Below, piece after piece: positions 42,611 to 49,224 of a stretch of 64,000 nt of DNA. Origin of the DNA: a virus; the IMG/VR virus record IMGVR_UViG_3300033994_002454, positions 1 to 64,000 of that record; one strand, written 5' to 3'. Numbering within the stretch: the stretch's first letter is position 1; each line of letters opens with the position of its first letter. A model generated the notes under the pieces. It was given only the letters and a program-made list of their open reading frames with translations. It was not told the origin of the DNA and searched no databases. Made by a program: the position numbers and the translations under genes.

Positions 42611-43209
42611 TCTAAACTAGAGGGTAGATAAAGTAGAGTTGGGTTTTTCTTTTGAATATCAATTTCAGGATATTGCTTTTTAAATTCCATAACATCAAAT
42701 CTTTCAGTAATCAAGTGATGTCCATTTTTAGTTGGAATATTAGCTATAATCTTCATCCCAAATGGTTTACATTTGGTATTGATATATTCTTGAATTTCTC
42801 TATCAAAACTTTCGTCAGAGTTATCAATATCAACAATCCATCGTTTTTCATGAGTTTTGATCTGCCCAACAACTGAATCAAATAGGTGTTTTTGATTGTG
42901 GTTTCCGTCTTGTATTCTTTGAGCCAAAGCAACCATCATATTCAACGATACATCTTTATGGTTTTGTTTCTGAACATGGATGTAAGCTCTTGCTTTAAAC
43001 ATTTCACAAAGTTGCTTAATCTCATCGTATCTGTTTTCTAAATGTTCAATGGATTCAATACAATAAGTTTTAATAGTTCTAACTGATTGATGGTTATCCC
43101 GCTCACCTTCAGGTTGATCTTTCTTGCGTTTGAAAACATAAAGCATATAAAAATCACCTTTATTTTCAAAGTTAAGTAATAGTTTTATATGCTCTAAATT
43201 GTCAATCAT
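42604..43209 (-). CDS. Possible primase-polymerase-like (AEP) protein
   Basis: 201 residues. RWIVDIDNSDE (DID), then IPTKNGHHLITERFD and NPTLLYLPS, mimic the archaeo-eukaryotic primase order D-x-D, s-x-H, later acidic or basic motif. The first half (YIHVQKQNHKDVSLNMMVAL) fits RNA-binding or RRM-like strands. Length is short for a full PrimPol, and a third catalytic acid is not obvious, so the call is tentative. Own promoter P27. Confidence 0.4.
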   Translation of the reverse strand: MIDNLEHIKLLLNFENKGDFYMLYVFKRKKDQPEGERDNHQSVRTIKTYCIESIEHLENRYDEIKQLCEMFKARAYIHVQKQNHKDVSLNMMVALAQRIQDGNHNQKHLFDSVVGQIKTHEKRWIVDIDNSDESFDREIQEYINTKCKPFGMKIIANIPTKNGHHLITERFDVMEFKKQYPEIDIQKKNPTLLYLPSSLEE

Positions 43210-43227
43210 ATCCTTTTTATTTGTTTA

Positions 43228-43260
43228 AATATACGAAATCATCTTTCAATACCTAATTCC
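43228..43260 (-). promoter_or_regulatory. Promoter P27
   Basis: GGAAT 43256-43260, TCGTATATT 43228-43236. Drives the 42604 gene; -35 lies in the 3' end of the phosphoesterase gene. Confidence 0.75.
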
Positions 43261-43751
43261 TTAAGTGTTTTTGGAGTATAATCTACTTGCTCACACGAAA
43301 CACAAATGTAGCGATCATCTGGTATTTCAAATGGAGCCATTGGTGCATCCATCATCACTACTTTTCCATGAATGTGTCCATGTATATTTTTGTTGAAGCG
43401 ATAGTCAAGTTCCATTGGGTGAATAGGGCAATGTGTCAACATTACTCCTTTGTACTGTATCATCCCAGCTACACTTTCAACGTGTTCAAGTAGTTTTTTA
43501 ACGTCTTGACGGCGATCATGGTTTCCTAGTACAACATGTTTTACACCGTTTAAACGATCAAGTAGTGGATATGGTGATGATTTCTCCATAGTCACATCCC
43601 CTAAAATATATGTAACGTCTCGTTTATGAACAACACTGTTGTATTTGGCAATTACGTATTCGTCATGTTCCTCTACACTAGAGAAACCTCGGTGCAATGC
43701 CATGTTGATGTGCCCTAAATGTAAATCTGCTATGAAAAAAACTCTTGCCAT
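43239..43751 (-). CDS. Calcineurin-like metallophosphoesterase
   Basis: 170 residues. All family motifs are visible: ADLHLGH (D9, H11), LGDV (D52), GNHD (N77, H78), LTHCP (H107) and GHIHG (125-129). Such enzymes hydrolyse phosphodiesters (nucleotides, DNA or RNA ends). A second, more distant copy is at 53045. Own promoter P28. Confidence 0.82.
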   Translation of the reverse strand: MARVFFIADLHLGHINMALHRGFSSVEEHDEYVIAKYNSVVHKRDVTYILGDVTMEKSSPYPLLDRLNGVKHVVLGNHDRRQDVKKLLEHVESVAGMIQYKGVMLTHCPIHPMELDYRFNKNIHGHIHGKVVMMDAPMAPFEIPDDRYICVSCEQVDYTPKTLKELGIER

Positions 43752-43768
43752 TTTCTTAATTTTATTGG

Positions 43769-43801
43769 AATATACGAAATCTATTTTACAATCTCTATTC
43801 C
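43769..43801 (-). promoter_or_regulatory. Promoter P28
   Basis: GGAAT 43797-43801, TCGTATATT 43769-43777. Drives the phosphoesterase gene. Confidence 0.75.
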
Positions 43802-44073
43802 TTACTTAAGGTAAACATCATTTCAGCTACCTCATCTGCTGTACAACGTGGCATTACTTCTACATAACCATCTTTTAAAACAACCCATTTCCCATCTGAA
43901 TATAGCATCCAGTCTTTATCTCCGTTCCATGCTGCTACTTCAGCTGTGGTTTCACCTTGATCTGAATATGATGATTTTCCAAATATAACGCTAATGGTAC
44001 AACCATTTCCAAATGTGATTTGGAAACCATCATGCCACATATCTTTATCTACTACTGTTGCAAATTTTTTCAT
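43795..44073 (-). CDS. Conserved small phage protein
   Basis: 92 residues; WHDGFQITFGNGCTISVIFG then AEVAAWNGDKDWMLY. H-D-G-F-Q-I-T-F-x-N-G is recurrent in phages; function unknown. Overlaps the next gene by 4 bp. Confidence 0.65.
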   Translation of the reverse strand: MKKFATVVDKDMWHDGFQITFGNGCTISVIFGKSSYSDQGETTAEVAAWNGDKDWMLYSDGKWVVLKDGYVEVMPRCTADEVAEMMFTLSKE

Positions 44074-44318
44074 TCGTCTTCAAATTTTGCTGTTATTACG
44101 ACTTGTTCAGACAAATACTCTATCTGTCCTGCACACGCATTGTATTTTGTAAATTTAGGGTTTTCTATCATTTCAAAATAGCAACGTTCATTTTCTGTGT
44201 ACAATAATTTTCCATAAAATGTTGGAAATGCATTACTACACAATACACGTCCAACCATTTTTTTCAAGTTATGTCCTTGATGAATGCGGGATGTTATTTT
44301 ATTTCTACCTAAATTCAT
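44070..44318 (-). CDS. Hypothetical protein
   Basis: 82 residues; RCYFEMIENPKFTKYNACAG. Beta-like. 4 bp from the membrane gene and overlapped by the following one. Unknown. Confidence 0.6.
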   Translation of the reverse strand: MNLGRNKITSRIHQGHNLKKMVGRVLCSNAFPTFYGKLLYTENERCYFEMIENPKFTKYNACAGQIEYLSEQVVITAKFEDE

Positions 44319-44321
44319 ATT

Positions 44322-44495
44322 CTAAAGCATAGCAATAAAACCTACAATCAACAACAGTACTACAGCTGGTATCCAAAGTGGGGATGTAACCCACCACCAA
44401 CTCCAATCAATGTTTCCTGTTAATTTCAATACTGTAAATATGATGAACAGAACCATTCCGATTCCTATTCCTCCTGATGATTTTTTATTTTCCAT
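44322..44495 (-). CDS. Small membrane protein
   Basis: 57 residues from MENKKSSGGIGIGMVLFIIF (ATG 44495, 11 bp inside the upstream gene's end). Two transmembrane segments separated by SWWWVTSPLWI. The longer frame to 44576 duplicates another gene's codons and is rejected. Confidence 0.6.
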   Translation of the reverse strand: MENKKSSGGIGIGMVLFIIFTVLKLTGNIDWSWWWVTSPLWIPAVVLLLIVGFIAML

Positions 44496-44721
44496 ATGTT
44501 TCGTTGTAGTATTGTTCAAATGTTTTTCTCGGGTAATTTTCACTTTCCCACATCTCATAATTTTCTGCAAAATCAATCATCTGCTCTTTCTCCATTTCTA
44601 ACTTAGACTCAGCATCGTTTATACACAATTCTAAACAATTTACTAAACTTGGTGCATGCTCTTTGCATATGTCTAACGTTGCCTTGAGCCACTCAATATG
44701 TTCTTGCATTGCTGTTTTCAT
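44485..44721 (-). CDS. Conserved small phage protein
   Basis: 78 residues; MKTAMQEHIEWLKATLDICK, FEQYYNETYGK. Helical, with overlaps at both ends. Unknown function. Confidence 0.62.
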   Translation of the reverse strand: MKTAMQEHIEWLKATLDICKEHAPSLVNCLELCINDAESKLEMEKEQMIDFAENYEMWESENYPRKTFEQYYNETYGK

Positions 44722-44957
44722 TGTTCTTGTTGTTTAAAGTTTTCTTCCCAATATCCTTCAAATGTTTGCCAATCTTTTTCAGCAATGCCTTTACCTTCAA
44801 ATCTACCTGCTTGATGTGCTACATCCCAAGTTTCATTGTGTTGATTTATTTCCATTTCTTTGGCTTGGTCAAATAGCTTATAATTCTCGCCTTTTAAAGT
44901 AACTTCGTTTCCTGTTACTAACTGGTCAATCAACCACTCTACTGCTGTCTGTTTCAT
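44718..44957 (-). CDS. Conserved small phage protein, MKQTAVEWL family
   Basis: 79 residues. MKQTAVEWLIDQLVTGNEVT then FDQAKEMEINQHNETW is a well-known short phage family, with no assigned role. First gene of a six-gene operon from P29. Confidence 0.65.
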   Translation of the reverse strand: MKQTAVEWLIDQLVTGNEVTLKGENYKLFDQAKEMEINQHNETWDVAHQAGRFEGKGIAEKDWQTFEGYWEENFKQQEQ

Positions 44958-44979
44958 TGTTCTCTCTTTAATTTACTTC

Positions 44980-45012
44980 AATATACGAAATTTCTTTTGC
45001 TCAAACTATTCC
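44980..45012 (-). promoter_or_regulatory. Promoter P29
   Basis: GGAAT 45008-45012, TCGTATATT 44980-44988. Drives the 44957-43795 operon; immediately follows the terminator at 45018. Confidence 0.75.
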
Positions 45013-45017
45013 TTTTT

Positions 45018-45048
45018 AGAAAAACCTGCCCCACTTTCGTGAGGCAGG
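45018..45048 (-). terminator. Rho-independent terminator, GAAA tetraloop
   Basis: Minus strand CCTGCCTCAC-GAAA-GTGGGGCAGG followed by TTTTT. Ten-pair stem with one wobble, GNRA loop and a T-run: the strongest terminator in the window. It closes the transcript of the DUF932 gene and two tRNA-like RNAs. Confidence 0.82.
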
Positions 45049-45082
45049 GTAAAAAGAAAACTACTGTTATGAAGAGCAGCGT

Positions 45083-45164
45083 AGTCAGGGCAGGACTCGA
45101 ACCTGCACTAGCCCTGGTATTCACCATATTAAATTAGGACCGTGTTACATTACACCACCTGACT
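45083..45164 (-). ncRNA. tRNA-like RNA with 20-nt anticodon loop
   Basis: Acceptor AGTCAGG/CCTGACT, D-stem GTGT/ACAC and T-arm GCAGG-TTCGAGT-CCTGC are perfect. The anticodon stem GTCCT/AGGGC pairs, but closes 20 nt (AATTTAATATGGTGAATACC) rather than 7, with a small GGT-GAAT-ACC hairpin inside. 82 nt in total. Not a standard class I or II tRNA. Confidence 0.58.
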
Positions 45165-45258
45165 ATATGAGGATGAGAAATCCTCTGTGTTGGCAACTAT
45201 CTTTTAAGTTATTAGTTGCTGTTTACTTATATTCCTTTCTCAAGGGAACAACACTTTG

Positions 45259-45377
45259 AAGTCAGGACAGGATTTGAACCTGTATTTGGGCTGCCATTAT
45301 AGTGACCACACGCAGTGTGCTTTTTTACCCTTGGTGCTATAACCATCCAATGCGTCTACCATTCCGCCACCTGACTT
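45259..45377 (-). ncRNA. 119-nt Leu-like tRNA with oversized central domain
   Basis: Acceptor AAGTCAGG/CCTGACTT, D-arm GCGG-AATGGTAG-ACGC (Leu-type) and T-arm ACAGG-TTCAAAT-CCTGT are intact. The centre has about 68 nt: a TTGG/CCAA hairpin with a 12-nt loop, then a further hairpin CACAC-TG-CGTGTG. TTATAG in the first loop can pair with CTATAA downstream. Either an intron-bearing tRNA or a tRNA-like RNA. Confidence 0.55.
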
Positions 45378-45442
45378 ACCCCGAATTTTATAGTAGCGGC
45401 ACCTTTACGCGGCCGTCGGTTCTACTTGCGACGATTTTTTGC

Positions 45443-46252
45443 TTAGGCAGCTATAAATTCAGCTGCCATTGCAAATAATTTTTGGTTGATTTCCATGTCT
45501 TGTTTGAAATTCTTCACTTTACGTGCTTTTCTAATTTTAGCACCTGTCATGTATGAAAAACTACCATCTAATATCTTTTCTTGAATCACGTTAAATACTG
45601 ACCATAAATCACTACCTTCATCTTCTTTACGTGTTGGTGCAAGTAGTTCATCTAGGTTAATGTTCATAGCTTCAACTTGATCTTCTGTGAAACGAGTTGT
45701 CAATGCTTTTTTAGCAAGCTCTTTTGCTTGTTCCTCGTCCAACTTAATTTCTTTCATTTTGTTCATTGACTCAACTGTCAAAGGCAACTGCTCAACCATT
45801 TCACGAATTTGCACTTGCAATTCCTCAAATGTGTAACCCATGTGACGCATTTTTACATCATTGAACTGCTCAGTTGAAATAACCAAACCATTTTCACATA
45901 CCATACGGAATAAACCCGCTGTAAACGTAAACGCATTTTTTCCATCGTTTGAATTTGTTAATAGGATTTGTGGAAATACTGTATCACCGTCAGAACCATT
46001 AATTACTACATCTGGGTTGCGGAATACAACTAAGTGTTTTTGGAATCCTTTTGTTCCTTCTTTTCTAGCTTTTACCTCTTTGGCATCAACTACACCCCAT
46101 CCTAATTGTTCCATATCTTCAATCACTCGATTGGTTGGAATGTGGGTAAATTTGTCTGAAACCGTTGGAGCGGCTGTTTCTGTAAAAATTGACTTAGCGC
46201 GTTGTCTAACTTCACTCATTGTCAAAAAACTGTCTTGGCTTAAATCTAACAT
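45443..46252 (-). CDS. DUF932-family phage protein
   Basis: 269 residues. The pattern FRNPDVVINGSDGDTVFPQI, NDGKNAFTFTAGLFRMVCEN, then EDEGSDLWSVFNVIQEKI marks the DUF932 phage/plasmid family. Its biochemical function is unknown; members often lie in phage accessory regions. It has a paralogue at 48296. It is followed by two tRNA-like RNAs and the strongest terminator. Confidence 0.72.
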   Translation of the reverse strand: MLDLSQDSFLTMSEVRQRAKSIFTETAAPTVSDKFTHIPTNRVIEDMEQLGWGVVDAKEVKARKEGTKGFQKHLVVFRNPDVVINGSDGDTVFPQILLTNSNDGKNAFTFTAGLFRMVCENGLVISTEQFNDVKMRHMGYTFEELQVQIREMVEQLPLTVESMNKMKEIKLDEEQAKELAKKALTTRFTEDQVEAMNINLDELLAPTRKEDEGSDLWSVFNVIQEKILDGSFSYMTGAKIRKARKVKNFKQDMEINQKLFAMAAEFIAA

Positions 46253-46298
46253 AACTACTTTTTTTTAATTTAACTTTCTTTTCTTTTTTCTTACTTTC

Positions 46299-46331
46299 AA
46301 TATACGAAAGCTTTTTTAGTTCTCCAAATTT
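46299..46331 (-). promoter_or_regulatory. Promoter P30 (no GGAAT box)
   Basis: TCGTATATT 46299-46307 is exact, but no GGAAT stands 19 bp upstream; TTTGG occurs with a 16-bp spacer instead. Drives the 45443 DUF932 gene. Same variant as 51154 and 58477. Confidence 0.55.
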
Positions 46332-46534
46332 TTATCAACTTTTCTTTTAAAAATCTGTTTAAATGCTTCAACATAATGTTCTTGAGCAGGCAGTAGCATT
46401 AAAAATCCTACCATACCTAATCCCATTGTAAACAATGTTACTTCTTCCTTTAAAAATGAAGAAATTAAAAGTGCTGCTACTCCTACTGTTACAATAGCAC
46501 TAAATTCTACTAAAATGTTTTTTACTCTATTCAT
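46316..46534 (-). CDS. Small two-span membrane protein
   Basis: 72 residues; VEFSAIVTVGVAALLISSFL and VTLFTMGLGMVGFLMLLP are hydrophobic. KQIFKRKVDKNLEN basic tail. Unknown. Confidence 0.6.
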   Translation of the reverse strand: MNRVKNILVEFSAIVTVGVAALLISSFLKEEVTLFTMGLGMVGFLMLLPAQEHYVEAFKQIFKRKVDKNLEN

Positions 46535-46553
46535 GTTTTTTTATTTATTTATT

Positions 46554-46904
46554 TTATTTCCAAAAAAGTTGAACCATCAATATTCCAAGTGCTAACATTA
46601 AGCAAACAAATGTTTTTAATGTTAATGGCTCGTTAAATAATGTCCAACTCATGTATGTGAACACCATTGCACCAATGCTGAATCCAATTAAACGTGATGG
46701 CCACATTTGACCACCAAATGCTAGAATCATATGTTTTACTGAAAACATGAATAGCATTGAAATAGGTATTCCCATTAGCACTGTTAACCAGTAATGGTTT
46801 TTGAACCATTCATATTTCATAGGGCCTTGCAATTGGTAAAATGTAGCTATTTGAGCTAAAAAACCAAAAAATATCCCTATCAATAGATTACCTGTATTTA
46901 CCAT
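46554..46904 (-). CDS. Four-span DMT/EamA-like membrane protein
   Basis: 116 residues, four transmembrane helices, about SMR-transporter size. SRLIGFSIGAMVFTYMSWTL followed by FNEPLTLKTFVCLMLALGI matches the C-terminal EamA pattern (E-P-L-T-L). The conserved SMR glutamate of helix 1 is missing, so transport of drugs is not claimed. Coupled to the 46904 gene. Confidence 0.55.
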   Translation of the reverse strand: MVNTGNLLIGIFFGFLAQIATFYQLQGPMKYEWFKNHYWLTVLMGIPISMLFMFSVKHMILAFGGQMWPSRLIGFSIGAMVFTYMSWTLFNEPLTLKTFVCLMLALGILMVQLFWK

Positions 46905-47239
46905 TACTTGTAGAATTTACTATCATCTATTTCATAGTCGAAATCATCCTCTACTTTGTAGTAGTCGTCTTCTTCAAGTTCATCAACTATATCTTCATCT
47001 TCATCTCTATATTCAGGTAACAGTCCTGCATTTTCAACAATCCACCATACTCTATCTTTGTATAGATCAATTGAGATGCCATTTATTTCTGTTACATTTT
47101 TTTCTGTTAGTATAGCTAGTTCAGCAATCAATTCACAGGTGATCAAATCAACTTCTTCAATTGACATTTCTTTTGCTTTGAATCGCTTTTTAAGGTCTAG
47201 GTACTTTACTTCTATTGGGTGTTTTTCTTTTTTTGCCAT
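46904..47239 (-). CDS. Acidic hypothetical protein
   Basis: 111 residues. A helical first half (DLITCELIAELAILTEKNVT) and a very acidic, tyrosine-bearing C-terminus (RDEDEDIVDELEEDDYYKVE). Shares one base with the membrane gene. Leader AAAAGTTATG, promoter P31. Confidence 0.6.
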   Translation of the reverse strand: MAKKEKHPIEVKYLDLKKRFKAKEMSIEEVDLITCELIAELAILTEKNVTEINGISIDLYKDRVWWIVENAGLLPEYRDEDEDIVDELEEDDYYKVEDDFDYEIDDSKFYK

Positions 47240-47264
47240 AACTTTTATTTCTTTTATTTAATTT

Positions 47265-47297
47265 AATATACGAAAGATATTTTAAAATCAATCTTCC
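47265..47297 (-). promoter_or_regulatory. Promoter P31 (GGAAG variant)
   Basis: GGAAG 47293-47297, TCGTATATT 47265-47273. Drives the 46904-46316 genes; -35 lies in the 3' end of the 47288 gene. Confidence 0.72.
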
Positions 47298-47578
47298 TTT
47301 TTTACTATTCTACTTTCTAACAAATTGATCAATGCTTGTACCTCACCAAATTCGGTAAATCGAATTGAAGGGTATGAATCAAAAAATTCTACATACCATT
47401 GTCCGTCTTCACCAACCTCATCGTTTGAATTTGATATGAATTGAAATCCTTGAGCAACTGTGTATGTGTAGTAATGAAATTCATCTTCTATCCAAACACC
47501 ATTTTCATCATCTGAAAGTTCAATTCCACCATCTTCTTGTTTTTCAAAACCTAATAACTGCAATTCTTTTTCTGTCAT
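47288..47578 (-). CDS. Hypothetical protein
   Basis: 96 residues; LGFEKQEDGGIELSDDENGV and FSNS-like QFISNSNDEVGEDGQWYVEF. Acidic. Unknown; resembles common small phage proteins that open MTEKELQLLGF. Confidence 0.6.
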   Translation of the reverse strand: MTEKELQLLGFEKQEDGGIELSDDENGVWIEDEFHYYTYTVAQGFQFISNSNDEVGEDGQWYVEFFDSYPSIRFTEFGEVQALINLLESRIVKKED

Positions 47579-47581
47579 TTT

Positions 47582-47827
47582 TTAATCATCTAAATTTAAA
47601 CCACTTTCATACATTAACTCTCTTATGTGTTGTCTCAATCTGTCACAAACATCCATTTCTTCACTTGATGCTTCTTTATTGCTATCAAAGCTTTGTCCAT
47701 ATTTGACTATTGATCGTAGTTTCTGATCTATGTCCCATACTAACATTTTCCATTTCCAACCATCAAGTGCAGTTCTAGCATCGTTTTGTTCTTCGATTGA
47801 ATCAAATTCTAATATTATCTTACCCAT
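47582..47827 (-). CDS. Conserved phage protein, ALDGWKWK family
   Basis: 81 residues. ARTALDGWKWKMLVWDIDQK followed by LRSIVKYGQ and LRQHIRELMYESGL is a recognisable phage family of unknown role. Overlaps the upstream gene by 8 bp. Confidence 0.68.
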   Translation of the reverse strand: MGKIILEFDSIEEQNDARTALDGWKWKMLVWDIDQKLRSIVKYGQSFDSNKEASSEEMDVCDRLRQHIRELMYESGLNLDD

Positions 47828-48062
47828 TTTTGTCTATTTTATCAAGTTCATCTCTAATTACAATTGCTGTTTCATATTCTTCCATTTCAATTGCATGTTC
47901 TAACATATCGTTAATCATTGCTCTGAAATCATTGTTGAATATGTTTACTAATGCATCTTGTAAATATAATTTATCGTCTATACTCAATTTACTCTCTCGA
48001 ATAATCGGATGAAAATCAGCATTGCTAGCTGCTATTTGACTTATAATTTTTCTTTCACTCAT
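47820..48062 (-). CDS. Small UVR-like helical protein
   Basis: 80 residues. The C-terminal EMEEYETAIVIRDELDKIDK is a UVR-type helical hairpin (Y-E-x-A-x-x-I-R-D-E-L), as in UvrB/UvrC interaction segments. N-terminus helical. Function unknown. Confidence 0.58.
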   Translation of the reverse strand: MSERKIISQIAASNADFHPIIRESKLSIDDKLYLQDALVNIFNNDFRAMINDMLEHAIEMEEYETAIVIRDELDKIDKNG

Positions 48063-48073
48063 AACCTTTTAAT

Positions 48074-48236
48074 TTATAAATCTCTAATACTTTTTCCATA
48101 AAACCAAAAAAATATACAAAGTGCAACCCAAACCCACATCCACACTCTGTAACGCTTATCGGTGAACATTGAATACATGAAAACTATAATCATTACTATC
48201 CACCAAATAAAAAACAATTTGCTTAAAAATTTCATA
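48074..48236 (-). pseudogene. Two-span membrane ORF broken by a possible frameshift
   Basis: ATG 48236 reads MKFLSKLFFIWWIVMIIVFH then stops at 48156. A one-base change in the TTTTT run near 48176-48180 would join it to the next frame (MYSMFTDKRYRVWMWVWVAL, then FFWFYGKSIRDL, stop 48074), giving about 53 residues with two membrane spans. It may be a real frameshift, programmed slippage, or a sequencing error; two separate tiny genes are also possible. Confidence 0.45.
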
Positions 48237-48258
48237 TTCTTCTTTTTTTATTACTTGA

Positions 48259-48291
48259 AATATACGAAAGCCCTCTTACGAGGGCTATTCC
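48259..48291 (-). promoter_or_regulatory. Promoter P32 with hairpin spacer
   Basis: GGAAT 48287-48291, TCGTATATT 48259-48267; spacer hairpin GCCCTC-GTAA-GAGGGC. Drives the 48236-47288 genes. Confidence 0.75.
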
Positions 48292-48295
48292 TTTT

Positions 48296-49045
48296 TTAAG
48301 CAAACGTTTCAGCTAAAGCAAACAATCGTTTATTCAACAAAATATCATCACTAGCGTTACTAACAGTTGATGTTAGGTTTTCTTGGATGCGATTGAACAC
48401 TGTCCATAAATCGCTTCCTTCATCTTCGATTCGATTAACTGCAAGTAGATCATCAATGTTGATATTTGATACATCATCGTATCTTAACTTAGCTGCTTCG
48501 TAAGCTAATATTCGCATATCGTTTACTGATAGGTTTGAATGTTTTAGCTTTTCAAATTCATTTAGTACTAAAGATGATTTACGATTAACAGTGTTTAAAT
48601 ATTGATCTAAGTTTCTATAGTTAATTTCGGTATGTTTAATCTTTTGAGTTTCTGCAGCTTCATCAAATCGTACTGCTCCGTTAGAGCATACTAAACGATA
48701 CATACCCATTTCTAAACTAATCGGTTTGCTTCCGTTACAACTGTTTGTAACTGTTAATGATAGCAATGCTTCATCTTTACCTTTATCGTTTTTTATAGCA
48801 AAATCAGGATGCTGTAACCGAACAAAATTGTGTGCAATTTTACGACCTTTACCTCGTTGTTCAGCAACACTATTTATTTCCCATCCTTCATTTTGTAGTT
48901 TTGAAACTACATCTAGTGTAGGAATATAAAACTCTTTTTGTTTAATTCGTTGTACGTTTAGAATGTTATTGTTATCTAACGTGTTAGCAAATGCAATTGC
49001 TTTGTTTAAGTCATTTCCGACTTGAATAAAATTTCTTTTTAACAT
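48296..49045 (-). CDS. DUF932-family protein, second copy
   Basis: 249 residues. VRLQHPDFAIKNDKGKDEAL, NSCNGSKPISLEMGMYRLVC, then EDEGSDLWTVFNRIQENLTS parallel the 45443 protein in order and spacing. The two are only moderately similar overall, so duplication is old or the genes were acquired separately. Function of DUF932 unknown. Confidence 0.7.
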   Translation of the reverse strand: MLKRNFIQVGNDLNKAIAFANTLDNNNILNVQRIKQKEFYIPTLDVVSKLQNEGWEINSVAEQRGKGRKIAHNFVRLQHPDFAIKNDKGKDEALLSLTVTNSCNGSKPISLEMGMYRLVCSNGAVRFDEAAETQKIKHTEINYRNLDQYLNTVNRKSSLVLNEFEKLKHSNLSVNDMRILAYEAAKLRYDDVSNINIDDLLAVNRIEDEGSDLWTVFNRIQENLTSTVSNASDDILLNKRLFALAETFA

Positions 49046-49051
49046 AGTTTT

Positions 49052-49171
49052 TTAATTATACTTTGGTTTAACATTTCCATTTTTATCTACAGTATATCCT
49101 GTAGGTTTTTTTAGGTTATCCGCTTTATTGTAGCGACCTTTTTTAGTTGATTTTCCTCCTGAACAGCTCAT
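49052..49171 (-). CDS. 39-residue conserved small protein
   Basis: MSCSGGKSTKKGRYNKADNL then KKPTGYTVDKNGNVKPKYN. Basic, glycine/lysine-rich, with a cysteine that could be lipidated or metal-bound. First gene after P33. Function unknown. Confidence 0.6.
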   Translation of the reverse strand: MSCSGGKSTKKGRYNKADNLKKPTGYTVDKNGNVKPKYN

Positions 49172-49189
49172 ATCTTTTAATATTAAATA

Positions 49190-49222
49190 AATATACAAAA
49201 GGAGGATTGCTCCTCCTATTCC
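49190..49222 (-). promoter_or_regulatory. Promoter P33 with hairpin spacer
   Basis: GGAAT 49218-49222, TTGTATATT 49190-49198; spacer hairpin AGGAGGA-GCAA-TCCTCCT. Drives the 49052 and 48296 genes. Confidence 0.74.
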
Positions 49223-49224
49223 TT

